A stretch of DNA of 46,835 nucleotides from Peribacillus butanolivorans (GTDB taxonomy: Bacteria; Bacillota; Bacilli; Bacillales; DSM-1321). Each line of letters starts with the position of its first letter. Position 1 is the first letter of the stretch. The stretch is taken from NCBI RefSeq assembly GCF_001273755.1, contig NZ_LGYA01000007.1, positions 59,938 to 106,772 on the forward strand, given 5' to 3'. The notes beneath the pieces were generated by a model. That model did not search any database, was not told where the DNA came from, and saw nothing but the letters and a program-made list of their open reading frames with translations. The translations under genes were made by a program, and so were the position numbers. Below are positions 18,017-26,617 of this stretch, piece after piece.

Positions 18017-20371
18017 CTAACTTCTTAAAACGACAGATAAATCATCTTTTACGGCTACCTTACAAGACACAAATATCGTAAAGCCGACTACTACAATCAG
18101 CACTAACGGACATAACAGCCAAGTCTGCCATACAACATGAACAAATTCAATTTTTGCAGCTCCCATAGTGGACATTGCCATACTTACAAGTAACTCCCCT
18201 AAATAATTAGAAGCCAGCACTCCAACTATGATTCCCAATATCAGTACCATCATAGTTCCTGCCATATATTGATGTTTAATGTTTTTAGAAGTTAATCCCA
18301 TACTTCGCATGATTGCAATCTGAGACATATCCTTTGATAATAGCATCCGAAGGAATAGTGCCGTGATCAATACAGCTATGATTACTGCAATGGCGAATGC
18401 GCCTATCACAACTGTGCTCATCTGATCAATGATATTTCCAAGAGTCTGCCGTGTATATTCTTTGATATCATTGACCTGCGCAGAATCATAGGCATTCTGG
18501 TAGTAGTCCATTTTCTCACGAATATCAACGCCTTGAGCCACATCCATGTACACAATATACCAAAGAACGGCCTCATCATTTACTCCAAGACTGGTATGCG
18601 CCTTTGCTGTTTTCCCGCCATTTGTAATATCTTGATAAATACCAGTTACTTTCAAATTCTTTTCTTCCCCGCCAACGTTTACTGCTACTTCATCTCCTAC
18701 GTTCTTGTTTAAACCGTCTTTTGACGCATTGGCAAAGGAAAGTGATATTTCTCCTTCACCCTCCGGTGCTCTTCCTTCCAGATAATTTAATGGAAATATG
18801 GAAAAATCTCCGGTTTCAATATTCATATAGTCCCAGGAATCTTCCGCATTTTTGACCTGGTAGGAACTTGTGATGTAGGAAGCATACTTTTCAATATCCA
18901 AATCATTTTTCAGCTCTTCCTGCAGCTTTTTAAAATCTTCTGTAATACTATCGGTCCTTCGAAGATCGATTCTCATATCGGACTTTCCTATTCCCATGTA
19001 TGTAGAAAATTCCGGTGAATTCATGGTGTTATAAATATTTATAGGAAGTATTACAATAAACGTACATACGATAAAAATAAAGAACAGTAGCCTGTATAAT
19101 TTGAATCGTTTCCATACATCCCTAAGTCCCATATAAATATTGGTGCTGAAGAATTTGTTCTTAAGCAGTGGAAAACTGTATTTTTGGTTCTTTCCACGCT
19201 CCATAGAATCTTTCCGTAAGGCTACTACCGCAGAAATCTTATCGATTCTTTTCAGTACTTTCTTGCAATACATCACAATCATGAAATATACCAATAATGG
19301 AGCTATAAGAGATAGTACATATTTTAAGTTTCCTGATAAATCCGAAGATATGTAAAGTCTCATATTACCGTTAAACAGATTTACCACGGCAAAGGAAAGC
19401 AGATAGCCTATTATACCGGCTACTACTGACATGACTCTGTATTTGTTAAGATATACCTTCTTTATATCTTTTTTTGATATTCCTATTGCTTTCATCACAC
19501 CGATTTCTCTTAAATCTTCATCAATGGTTGCCAGAAGCGTAAGTCTGATACAGAGCGAAGCTATAATAATCAGCAGAACACTAATAAGTATAATGACCAT
19601 TGCAACTGCCGCATCTGACATGGCATTAAACATCAGAAATATCTTTCCTCCGACTGTAGGACCGTTTGCTGGAAGACCTCCTTCGATATATGCAGTCTGA
19701 AGTCCTTGAGAATCCCCGTTTTCATGCAGTTTGAATTCAATCAGATATTCCAGTTCCCCGGCCTGCTTTAAAAGCATTTCATTATAGTCTGCCTGATTAA
19801 TAACAAACCGTTTCGAAGAAGTAAGGGAAGAGTTCATCTCATAATCTCTTGCATAATCTGAAATGACAAACTCATTCTCATACTCTCCGCTTTTCACCGT
19901 TATCGTATCACCTATTTTTAAGTCATATTGTTGCATGAAATAGATGGGAACCGCCACTTCCCCTTTCGTTACATCCAGCTTTTTATTATCCAGATCCATT
20001 ATAAAATCGAATTTTTTATTCTGTACAACAAATGAAATATCCTGTACAGTTCCAGCCATCGTTTGATTATTGCCGAAATGAATATTACTTCCATCCAAAG
20101 TCAGAAGATCCATCGTCTCCTGCATCGCTATATTCTCACGCTGTTCTTCTGTAAATTTATCGATTTCTGCCTGATCAAATTCTCCGGAATGCATCTGCGT
20201 AATGTCAGCTGGTACTGCACGTTCCTGCAGGTCCGACATCGACTGAATCAGATTGGCAATGTTATTTATTGCACTGGCTCCCAAAAGAACTGCCATAGCG
20301 ATAAATACAAATACTGAAATTGTTACAATTTTCTGCCTGACAAAATCATTCTTTACCATCTTTAAAAACAA
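18017..20371 (-). CDS. ABC transporter permease, FtsX/MacB-type, two-domain
   Basis: A 784-residue membrane protein with two FtsX-like halves. Each half has a transmembrane helix, a large external domain (about residues 45-235 and 440-640) and three further helices. N-terminal anchor is at about 15-38. Such permeases work with MacB/BceA-type ATPases and move or sense peptides, lipids or lipoproteins rather than small solutes. Start is a TTG at 20371, supported by GAAGGAGG seven bases before it; an in-frame ATG lies four codons on. It forms a two-gene unit with the ATPase. It lies inside the putative island, between the distal attachment site and an integrase remnant. Role in immunity to an antimicrobial peptide is possible but not shown. 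Confidence 0.88.
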   Translation of the reverse strand: MFLKMVKNDFVRQKIVTISVFVFIAMAVLLGASAINNIANLIQSMSDLQERAVPADITQMHSGEFDQAEIDKFTEEQRENIAMQETMDLLTLDGSNIHFGNNQTMAGTVQDISFVVQNKKFDFIMDLDNKKLDVTKGEVAVPIYFMQQYDLKIGDTITVKSGEYENEFVISDYARDYEMNSSLTSSKRFVINQADYNEMLLKQAGELEYLIEFKLHENGDSQGLQTAYIEGGLPANGPTVGGKIFLMFNAMSDAAVAMVIILISVLLIIIASLCIRLTLLATIDEDLREIGVMKAIGISKKDIKKVYLNKYRVMSVVAGIIGYLLSFAVVNLFNGNMRLYISSDLSGNLKYVLSLIAPLLVYFMIVMYCKKVLKRIDKISAVVALRKDSMERGKNQKYSFPLLKNKFFSTNIYMGLRDVWKRFKLYRLLFFIFIVCTFIVILPINIYNTMNSPEFSTYMGIGKSDMRIDLRRTDSITEDFKKLQEELKNDLDIEKYASYITSSYQVKNAEDSWDYMNIETGDFSIFPLNYLEGRAPEGEGEISLSFANASKDGLNKNVGDEVAVNVGGEEKNLKVTGIYQDITNGGKTAKAHTSLGVNDEAVLWYIVYMDVAQGVDIREKMDYYQNAYDSAQVNDIKEYTRQTLGNIIDQMSTVVIGAFAIAVIIAVLITALFLRMLLSKDMSQIAIMRSMGLTSKNIKHQYMAGTMMVLILGIIVGVLASNYLGELLVSMAMSTMGAAKIEFVHVVWQTWLLCPLVLIVVVGFTIFVSCKVAVKDDLSVVLRS

Positions 20372-20764
20372 TATTTTTCCTCCTTCTACATAGATAATTT
20401 TTTTCTATTTTATCCTTGTCTCTATCAATCTTGCTCATTTCTTCAAGGTGATATTTTCCATATACTTTTGAATTAATAATGCTCTTAATGAATCTTTTTT
20501 AATTTCTATAACTTTTTCATTTCCAGAACAAGCACTAAGCATGGATGTTGAAAATCTTAATCAATAACCTTTGAAAAACTATACATGCTGATTTCTTAGT
20601 AGACTTGACCTGAATGATTATTGAGAGTACAAAGTAATCATACAAAATGGTATTTATTAGGCAAACCAACTTAAGCCTAATTATTTACTAAGCCCGCAGC
20701 CCTATTTTAGTAAGTTGACTATTGGAGTTAATTAGAAGAAATTAATCGAAATGGAGGGAAGGAA
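20372..20764. other. Intergenic with a short lipobox-like frame
   Basis: Minus-strand 20435-20542 encodes 36 residues beginning MLSACSGNEK, which looks like the end of a lipoprotein signal (LSAC) joined to a short charged tail. It has no preceding hydrophobic core in frame, so it is probably a remnant. An inverted repeat TTACTAA/TTAGTAA spans about 20686-20714. Otherwise nothing is seen. Confidence 0.4.
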
Positions 20765-20860
20765 GTGGAAAAAGTAACAATTGCTTCAACTGCAACGGAC
20801 AATCACAAAGAGTTAATCGATGAACTAATGCGTACATATGGTCAAGATTTAGGAATTTAA
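20765..20860 (+). pseudogene. N-terminal remnant of an ECF sigma factor gene
   Basis: A GTG start with a GGAGG site opens a 31-codon frame whose product (VTIASTATDNHKELIDELM then YGQD) resembles the beginning of Bacillus ECF-type sigma factors, just before region 2. The frame then hits TAA. Downstream to about 20990 only short pieces in mixed frames remain, including a hydrophobic stretch. Not functional as seen. Confidence 0.45.
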
Positions 20861-20994
20861 TTCAAACATATGGATATACAATGGGTCTAGTAATCTTTAT
20901 CTATCTTTCTAGCTCGAATTTGGATGATTTCACTTTCAATAAAAGATCCATTCGGAAAATTACTTATCATTTGAGGCGTATTACTTTTTGCTAC

Positions 20995-21555
20995 TCAATT
21001 TCTATATAGTTTAATAACCTCTTCACCTACCACAACCTTTCGGAGCTGTATATCTTCGAATATCGGTATCAATAAATTGATTAATTCTCCCCTTCTAATC
21101 CCAGTTCCCAAAATAAGCACAATCATAATATAATCTCTGTAAGCAAAATACTGCTTTTCTCGTCTTCGGATTCGTCTGTAAAAATTCAACATTTGTTTTA
21201 TCTGTTCGTCAGTGAAACCATCAATTTTCACATCTTCCTTTTGGCGTCGGACTTTTAGTGCCGGATTCTTTTTGACTACCTCGCATTCCACCATGTAGTT
21301 GAAAAGTGCTCTGATTCTCATGAGTTTGGTGTTGATGGTGCCAGCTTAATTTCCCTTTTCTTGGCATTCCAGCAGATACTGCTTGATATGGCTGTAATTA
21401 ACATCTTCCACATTTAATACTTCATGCTCAGTACAATAATTGATGAACTCACCTAGAAGCATTTGATAATTGCGTATGTTTACCTTAGTTGTATTTTTAA
21501 AGCGTCTGTCGTCTAAAAAATCTTGAAATGCAAATTTTAACACCAAAAAAACCAC
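20995..21555 (-). pseudogene. Tyrosine recombinase (integrase) remnant
   Basis: Minus-strand reading from 21555 encodes a SAM-like core-binding domain (FLDDRRFKNTTKVNIRNY, then YSHIKQYLLECQEKGN). A TAA at 21343-21345 interrupts the frame, which continues directly as AGTINTKLMRIRALFNYM and on to the start of the catalytic domain with the first catalytic Arg in GTGIRRGELINL. After that the protein ends in unrelated sequence at 20995, so the H-x-x-R and Tyr motifs are missing. Dead by nonsense mutation and 3' truncation. It differs from the integrase next to groEL, so it comes from another element. It lies just downstream of a groEL fragment. Confidence 0.8.
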
Positions 21556-21580
21556 CCCACAGAAAATTCTGTGAAGTGGC
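21553..21580. terminator. Imperfect hairpin upstream of the integrase remnant
   Basis: CCAC-CC-CACAGAA pairs with TTCTGTG-AA-GTGG around a very short loop, with a CC/AA internal loop. A run of A/T lies on the left. It overlaps the integrase remnant start, so its role is unclear. It may terminate transcription coming from the cutC side. Confidence 0.35.
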
Positions 21581-21680
21581 TATTGGTTCTGTAAAAAGTT
21601 ATCTCCATAACAACTTCTCACAAGAGTGAAAAATTATGCTTTTAATCATTCATTTTTGGAAGGGTTAATGTGGCTTAAAC

Positions 21681-21915
21681 CTACATTCCCATGCCCATAC
21701 CCATGCCGCCCATGTCAGGCATTGCAGGAGCACCAGCTGGTTCTGGTTTTTCAGCAACAACTACTTCAGTAGTTAGGAACAATTACAGCTACGGATGCAG
21801 CGTTTTGTAATGCAGAACGTGTTACTTTCGTTGGGTCAACGATTCCTGCTTCAACCATGTTTACCCATTCGTTTGTTGCTGCATTGTATCCAACGCCAAC
21901 TTTTTCACCTTTTAT
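21681..21915 (-). pseudogene. 3' fragment of a second groEL
   Basis: About 78 codons matching the GroEL C terminus: KGEKVGVGYNAATNEWVNM, then GIVDPTKVTRSALQNA, then (after a one-base insertion near 21780) a FLTTEVVVAEKPEP-like stretch and a Gly-Met tail ending GMGMGM before the stop at 21681. It differs from the full groEL at 36.8 kb at many positions in both DNA and protein, so it is not a recent copy of it. The 5' edge (about 21915) is abrupt and abuts the cutC stop at 21934. Same orientation as the real groEL. Confidence 0.9.
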
Positions 21916-21933
21916 CGGGAAGTGACATTCCCC

Positions 21934-22608
21934 CTACACCCGAACCTGCCTTAACTTCTCCTCCGACAGTCCATTTGCAAAAGTATGACCAATTCTCACT
22001 CCTGCGCCAAAGTGGAGAGCTCTTGGTTTTACTTCTTGATGAAATTCCTCTAATTCATTAACACGCAGACCATTCCCTGGCATGATCGTTAGATGAGTAT
22101 TTTTTGTTCGATCATTAAGTGCCACTAAATTAGATACGAATTCAGTTGCTATTCCGTTTCCTCCGGCTGTTAATATTGTCGTAATTTGTTCGTATTTTAA
22201 AATGGTGGTAAGTGCAACTTGTTGATCTTGCACAAAATCAAAAGCACGATGGAAAGTAACTTCCAACCCATTCGCTTCTTCAAGTAATATCTTTAGCGCC
22301 GCTTCATCAATTGTGCCTTCTTTCGTTAAGGGTCCTATTACAATACCATTTGCCCCTAATTTTTTTATCATCCGAATATCTTCATTCATCACTTTTAGGT
22401 CATTTTCATCGTAAACAAATGAATCACTATGTGGTCGAACCATAACATTAATAGGAATGTCCACCAATTCAACCGCTGACTTGATTAAACCATAACTCGG
22501 CGTCAGGCCTGACTCGGACATACTTTGACAAAGCTCCACCCGATTGGCACCGTATAATTCTGCTTCTTTCACATCATTCAAACGTGTCCCAATTACCTCA
22601 ATAATCAT
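21934..22608 (-). CDS. cutC: CutC family protein
   Basis: A 224-residue cytoplasmic TIM-barrel protein. Family signatures are seen: NRVELCQSMSESGLTPSYG near the start, MVRPHSDSFVY, VTFHRAFD in the middle and a Gly-rich TAGGNG loop, then MPGNGLRV. The family was named for copper homeostasis in E. coli, but the barrel and conserved polar pocket look enzymatic. Its true reaction is uncertain. It overlaps the sugar kinase upstream by four bases (ATGA), so the two are translated together. This ties it to carbohydrate catabolism here rather than to copper. Slightly shorter than E. coli CutC (248). Its stop is followed within 20 bases by the groEL fragment. Confidence 0.9.
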   Translation of the reverse strand: MIIEVIGTRLNDVKEAELYGANRVELCQSMSESGLTPSYGLIKSAVELVDIPINVMVRPHSDSFVYDENDLKVMNEDIRMIKKLGANGIVIGPLTKEGTIDEAALKILLEEANGLEVTFHRAFDFVQDQQVALTTILKYEQITTILTAGGNGIATEFVSNLVALNDRTKNTHLTIMPGNGLRVNELEEFHQEVKPRALHFGAGVRIGHTFANGLSEEKLRQVRV

Positions 22609-23573
22609 TTCACAGCCTCCTGATAGACTGCCTTCCTTATTAAATAAGCAGCCCCGATTATTCCAGCATTATTACCTAAACTGGTAAATTCTATTTTCGT
22701 ATTTTCACCAATCCACTCAAAAGAGTGTTTCCAGAAAGAGGCCCTGATCCGTTTTAAGAAAGCATCACCGGCCTTTGACAGACCTCCACCAATTAAGATC
22801 TTGGCAGGGTTCACAATTGTCGCTACATTAGCCAAAACAAATCCTAAATCATCATTCAATTGATTGATGATCTGTATACTGTGTGCATCCCTATCTTTGG
22901 CTAAATCAAAAACATCTTTTGCTGTTAAACGACCGTCTTTCTTATAGAGCATTGCCAGTCTGCTGGTTGGTTCCTGGTTCACAACTTTCATTGCTTCCCG
23001 CACGATTCCCGTTGCGGATGCGATGGTTTCCAAACACCCTCTTCTATCACAATTACACAGGTGTCCATTGGGGTTCACTACAAAGTGACCAATTTCTCCA
23101 GCTAGACCTTTATGACCACGCAGGATTTTTCCATCAGTAATAATTCCGCTTCCTACCCCTGTTCCCAATGTTACAACAATCATATCATCATTTTTCTCTG
23201 TATCTCTCCAGTATTCCCCAAGTGCGGCAGTATTCGCATCATTTTCTACATGAATAGGGAGATCTGTTTTCTCTTTGAGGTATTTTTTTAATTCATAGTT
23301 TTTCCAACCTATATTAACAGCCTCTAAAACTTTCCCTTGTGTTTCATCAACAACCCCCGGAACGCCAATTCCTATACCAAGAAACGAATGTTCAAGCTCG
23401 GAGGCTGTTAATTTATTTTGAATCGATGTCCATATCTCATGTACAATATGTTTTCCCTGATCTTGTTTATTTGTATCGATTTCCCATTTAGATAATATTT
23501 CTCCATTTAAATTTATGATTCCGATTTTGATATAAGTTCCACCAATGTCAATTCCAATTATTTTTTGCTCCAT
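22605..23573 (-). CDS. ROK-family sugar kinase (glucokinase/GlcNAc-kinase like)
   Basis: A 322-residue cytoplasmic ATP-dependent hexose kinase. Phosphate-binding loop IGIDIGGTYIKIG at the N terminus, catalytic Asp112 in VENDANTAALGE, ATP loop TLGTGVGSGII, sugar-binding GEIGHFVV, and the ROK zinc site CNCDRRGCLE. Two ATGs are possible; the one at 23573 has AAAGGA at correct spacing, whereas the one at 23582 overlaps that site. Closest in form to B. subtilis GlcK. In this cluster the likely substrate is GlcNAc (or glucose), playing the part of SugK in the L. casei alf-2 cluster. The specificity is inference. A hairpin separates it from the fucosidase upstream, so it may have reduced or separate transcription. 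Confidence 0.9.
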   Translation of the reverse strand: MEQKIIGIDIGGTYIKIGIINLNGEILSKWEIDTNKQDQGKHIVHEIWTSIQNKLTASELEHSFLGIGIGVPGVVDETQGKVLEAVNIGWKNYELKKYLKEKTDLPIHVENDANTAALGEYWRDTEKNDDMIVVTLGTGVGSGIITDGKILRGHKGLAGEIGHFVVNPNGHLCNCDRRGCLETIASATGIVREAMKVVNQEPTSRLAMLYKKDGRLTAKDVFDLAKDRDAHSIQIINQLNDDLGFVLANVATIVNPAKILIGGGLSKAGDAFLKRIRASFWKHSFEWIGENTKIEFTSLGNNAGIIGAAYLIRKAVYQEAVK

Positions 23574-23713
23574 GCTGTTCATCCTTTAGAATATAATAGT
23601 CAGTTAGCTGGTAAAACAGGAAGCTGCCACAAAGTCCAGTCAAAAGTTCTTGTATATCAAATTAAAATATGTAAATGATCATCAATTTTCAGTTTAATCA
23701 TGATTTCAGGCTA

Positions 23714-23753
23714 AAAAATAACTCCAGATTTGATGATGGCTGAAGTTATTTTT
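23714..23753 (-). terminator. Terminator after the fucosidase gene
   Basis: Ten-bp A/T stem (23714-23723 with 23744-23753), with an additional inner CAG/CTG pairing, begins 15 bases after the fucosidase stop and ends in a T-run on the minus strand. Likely ends most of the main operon transcript before the kinase-cutC pair. Confidence 0.7.
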
Positions 23754-23767
23754 CTGCTATTTGAGTT

Positions 23768-25057
23768 TTATCTTTTTAAACCGATTTCTATCACAGGAAC
23801 TACATGGTCTGGCTTTATGACAGGCAACTCCAAAACGACCTCATTTTCGGCAATTACTGGTCGGTCATGATGAAGTAAATCTTCCGGATCAAAACGTTTT
23901 ACCGGAACCTCTGAATAGTCATGCAGAAAACGTGCATAGTTAATTTCATAAGGGAAATCTTTTAAATGGATCGTTCTAAATGGCCATGAGAATAAATGAA
24001 TAAACAGTCGGTCCTTTTTTTTCGTCAAACGACAGTCTTGAGGTGGATCCAATTTGGATGGACCGGCACCATAAATGGACTGTTTGTGATAGGTCATCCA
24101 TTCCCCAATCTCTTGAAGAACTTTGGTAGATGCCTCATCAAAATTTCCTCTTGCAGTCGGGCCAAAATTCATCAGCAAATTGCCATCTTTTGAAACAGTA
24201 TCAATCAGTAATTTGATAATCATTTCCGCTGATTTCCTGTTTAAATTATTTGGGTTGTATGTCCAACGATCGTTAAGTGTTTGACAAGCTTCCCATACAC
24301 GTTTTTTATTTTCGGATGTTGTTAAAATTCCTGTCGGCTGATATTGCTCTGGCGTATACACACCACGATTCAATCCGAGACGGTTATTGATCATAATTTG
24401 GGGTTGATGTTTCAGGATTAATTTTTCAATTTCTTCTGCACGCCAGTCCTCTGCCCCTTTCCCTTTTGACCAGCCCCAGTCTCGGTCACCATATGAGAAG
24501 TCAAACCAAAAGTAATCAATTTTACCATATTTGGTTACAAGCTCTTCCACCTGGTTATACAAATATTTTTGATAAATCTTCATATCTCTTTTTTCTTGTT
24601 TTACGGCTTCATCTTCCCTAGCAGGATGCAACCCGTCAATAGTAAAATGTTCATGGTGCCAATCAATGACGGAATGGTAGAATCCTATTTTCATCTCTTC
24701 TTCCCGGCATGCTTCCACGAATTCCTTTAATACGTCTTTTCCGTAAGGTGTGTTTGTAATTTTGTAATCTGTATAGGCACTGTCCCATAAGGCAAACCCT
24801 TCGTGGTGTTTCGTTGTTAAAACAATATATTTCATGCCACTTTGCTTAGCATGTTGAACCCATTTCTTTGGATCAAAAAGGTCAGCCTCAAATTGTTCCA
24901 AGTATCGTTCATATTCTTCTTTCGAAATTTTCTCTTGCGTCATAATCCACTCATCTTTGGCACGTAAAGAATACAGGCCCCAATGAATAAACATACCGAA
25001 CCGATCATGTATAAACCAGGACGGATCACCATAATGTTCTGGCCAATCCAACTGCAT
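23768..25057 (-). CDS. Alpha-L-fucosidase, GH29
   Basis: A 429-residue retaining glycosidase that releases terminal alpha-linked L-fucose. GH29 landmarks: FGMFIHWGLYS near the N terminus, YIVLTTKHHEGFALWDS (the conserved HH pair), GFYHSVIDWHH, and the nucleophile Asp186 in YFWFDFSYG. No signal peptide is present, so it acts inside the cell on imported substrate. The ATG at 25057 has a GGAGGG site; longer in-frame extensions lack one. It ends with a beta-rich C-terminal domain, as usual. It lies 61 bases after the aminopeptidase in the transporter operon, pointing to fucosylated, peptide-linked sugars. Linkage (alpha-1,6 core fucose or other) cannot be told from sequence. Confidence 0.93.
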   Translation of the reverse strand: MQLDWPEHYGDPSWFIHDRFGMFIHWGLYSLRAKDEWIMTQEKISKEEYERYLEQFEADLFDPKKWVQHAKQSGMKYIVLTTKHHEGFALWDSAYTDYKITNTPYGKDVLKEFVEACREEEMKIGFYHSVIDWHHEHFTIDGLHPAREDEAVKQEKRDMKIYQKYLYNQVEELVTKYGKIDYFWFDFSYGDRDWGWSKGKGAEDWRAEEIEKLILKHQPQIMINNRLGLNRGVYTPEQYQPTGILTTSENKKRVWEACQTLNDRWTYNPNNLNRKSAEMIIKLLIDTVSKDGNLLMNFGPTARGNFDEASTKVLQEIGEWMTYHKQSIYGAGPSKLDPPQDCRLTKKKDRLFIHLFSWPFRTIHLKDFPYEINYARFLHDYSEVPVKRFDPEDLLHHDRPVIAENEVVLELPVIKPDHVVPVIEIGLKR

Positions 25058-25118
25058 TATTATCCCTCCATAAAAAACCTTCATTTTATAATTGTTTTTC
25101 TTAGGCAACCTCTAATTG

Positions 25119-26507
25119 TCAAATTTGTGATTTATCCAATTCCGATCTAACCATTTCAAACAACAACCTTACACCAAAGCCAGATGCGCCGGTTACATAG
25201 TAGCCCTGTTCACGCCAAGGTCGGACCGTATTCGCCATATCGATATGAACCCACTTTATCCCGTTCTCCACAAATTGCTTTAAAAATAAAGCAGCCGTAA
25301 TGGCCCCGCCAAACTGCGAACTGCTCATATTATTTACATCCGCACAATCGCTTTTCAAATAATATAAATAATCATCAAACACCGGCATTGGCCAAACATG
25401 GTCACCTGTTTGATCACCCAGTTGTTTATAATGCCACAAGTCCGATTCAGCATTACTAAATACACCGGCAGCTTTTAAACCAAGTGCACTTCCGATACTT
25501 CCTGTTAATGTGGCAATATCAACAATGGTTTTTGCCTCGAGCAATTGTGCATATAGCAATCCATCTGCTAGAATCAAACGTCCTTCAGCATCTGTATTTC
25601 CTACTTCTACATGCAAACCATTTCGATAGCGAATGACATCTGATGGCAAAAATGCATTTCCGTCAGCAAGGTTTTCCACAAGCGGCAAAATGGCAACAAC
25701 ATTTGCGGCTGCGTTGGAGTCAGCCAACAGCTTCATCGCACCTACCACCGCAGCCGAGCCACCCATGTCCATTTTCATTTCGCCAATATCTTTCCCGGTC
25801 TTTACATTTATTCCTCCTGAATCAAATGTAACTCCTTTTCCGACTAAAGCGATTTTTTCTTGATTTACATCACGAGCCAACGTCAGGACAACAAGTTTTG
25901 CAGGTTCACTACTTCCTTTTGCAACAGTATGAATCCCGGTAAATTCTTCACTTGATAAATCATTTCCGTCAATCACTTTAACGGATACATCTGTTCCACT
26001 AAAAACTTGTTTTAAACGTTCAGCATATGCAGTTGGTGTTAATTTATTTGCTGGTTCATTACATAAATCCCTGGCAAGATTGACCGCATTTGCCCTGATA
26101 CGAGCTACATGATCATATTCCCTTAAACTTTCATCTTCCCATTTCACTGTTAAATGATTTAATTTCTCAACCCTTTTATATGATGAAAATTGATATTCGG
26201 CCAAATACCAGCCTTCCATAAAACTGCTGATGACTTGCCCAAGTTCCGGATTCTCTGCCCGATCAATGATCAATGAAAACTCTACCGAAACAGTTGCATC
26301 TTTCATGTTTTTTAGACTTTTTCGGGAGATTCCACCCAAAAAGCGGACATCCTCCAATGTGAGAGAATCTTTGTGGATTCCAATGTATACAATCAATTCC
26401 TTTTCTTTTGGGATGAGCTGCACTTTACCAAATTCAGTGCATGATTTCTCTTCGAAATAAACTGTGTCATCATTAGCTTCATGAATCGGTACGATATTGA
26501 TATGCAT
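25119..26507 (-). CDS. pepA: Leucyl aminopeptidase (peptidase family M17)
   Basis: A 462-residue di-zinc aminopeptidase, normally a cytoplasmic hexamer, that removes N-terminal amino acids from peptides. All metal and catalytic residues align with E. coli PepA at a constant offset of 46: Lys224, Asp229, Lys236, Asp247, Asp306, Glu308 and Arg310 (motifs VGKGVTFDSGG, MKMDMGG, NTDAEGR). The ATG at 26507 follows GAGGAGAACGAAC. Earlier in-frame Met codons lack a site. It sits between the peptide transporter and the fucosidase, so it probably trims imported (glyco)peptides down to a glycosylated amino acid. Divergent N-terminal domain, as usual for M17. Confidence 0.95.
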   Translation of the reverse strand: MHINIVPIHEANDDTVYFEEKSCTEFGKVQLIPKEKELIVYIGIHKDSLTLEDVRFLGGISRKSLKNMKDATVSVEFSLIIDRAENPELGQVISSFMEGWYLAEYQFSSYKRVEKLNHLTVKWEDESLREYDHVARIRANAVNLARDLCNEPANKLTPTAYAERLKQVFSGTDVSVKVIDGNDLSSEEFTGIHTVAKGSSEPAKLVVLTLARDVNQEKIALVGKGVTFDSGGINVKTGKDIGEMKMDMGGSAAVVGAMKLLADSNAAANVVAILPLVENLADGNAFLPSDVIRYRNGLHVEVGNTDAEGRLILADGLLYAQLLEAKTIVDIATLTGSIGSALGLKAAGVFSNAESDLWHYKQLGDQTGDHVWPMPVFDDYLYYLKSDCADVNNMSSSQFGGAITAALFLKQFVENGIKWVHIDMANTVRPWREQGYYVTGASGFGVRLLFEMVRSELDKSQI

Positions 26508-26617
26508 GTTCGTTCTCCTCACTTGCATCATATATGACAAGCAACCAGCCGATCCAAATCGTGTCCAACTGATTCTACTTGCATGGTAACTTATAAATCT
26601 ATCGGTTAATCACAATA

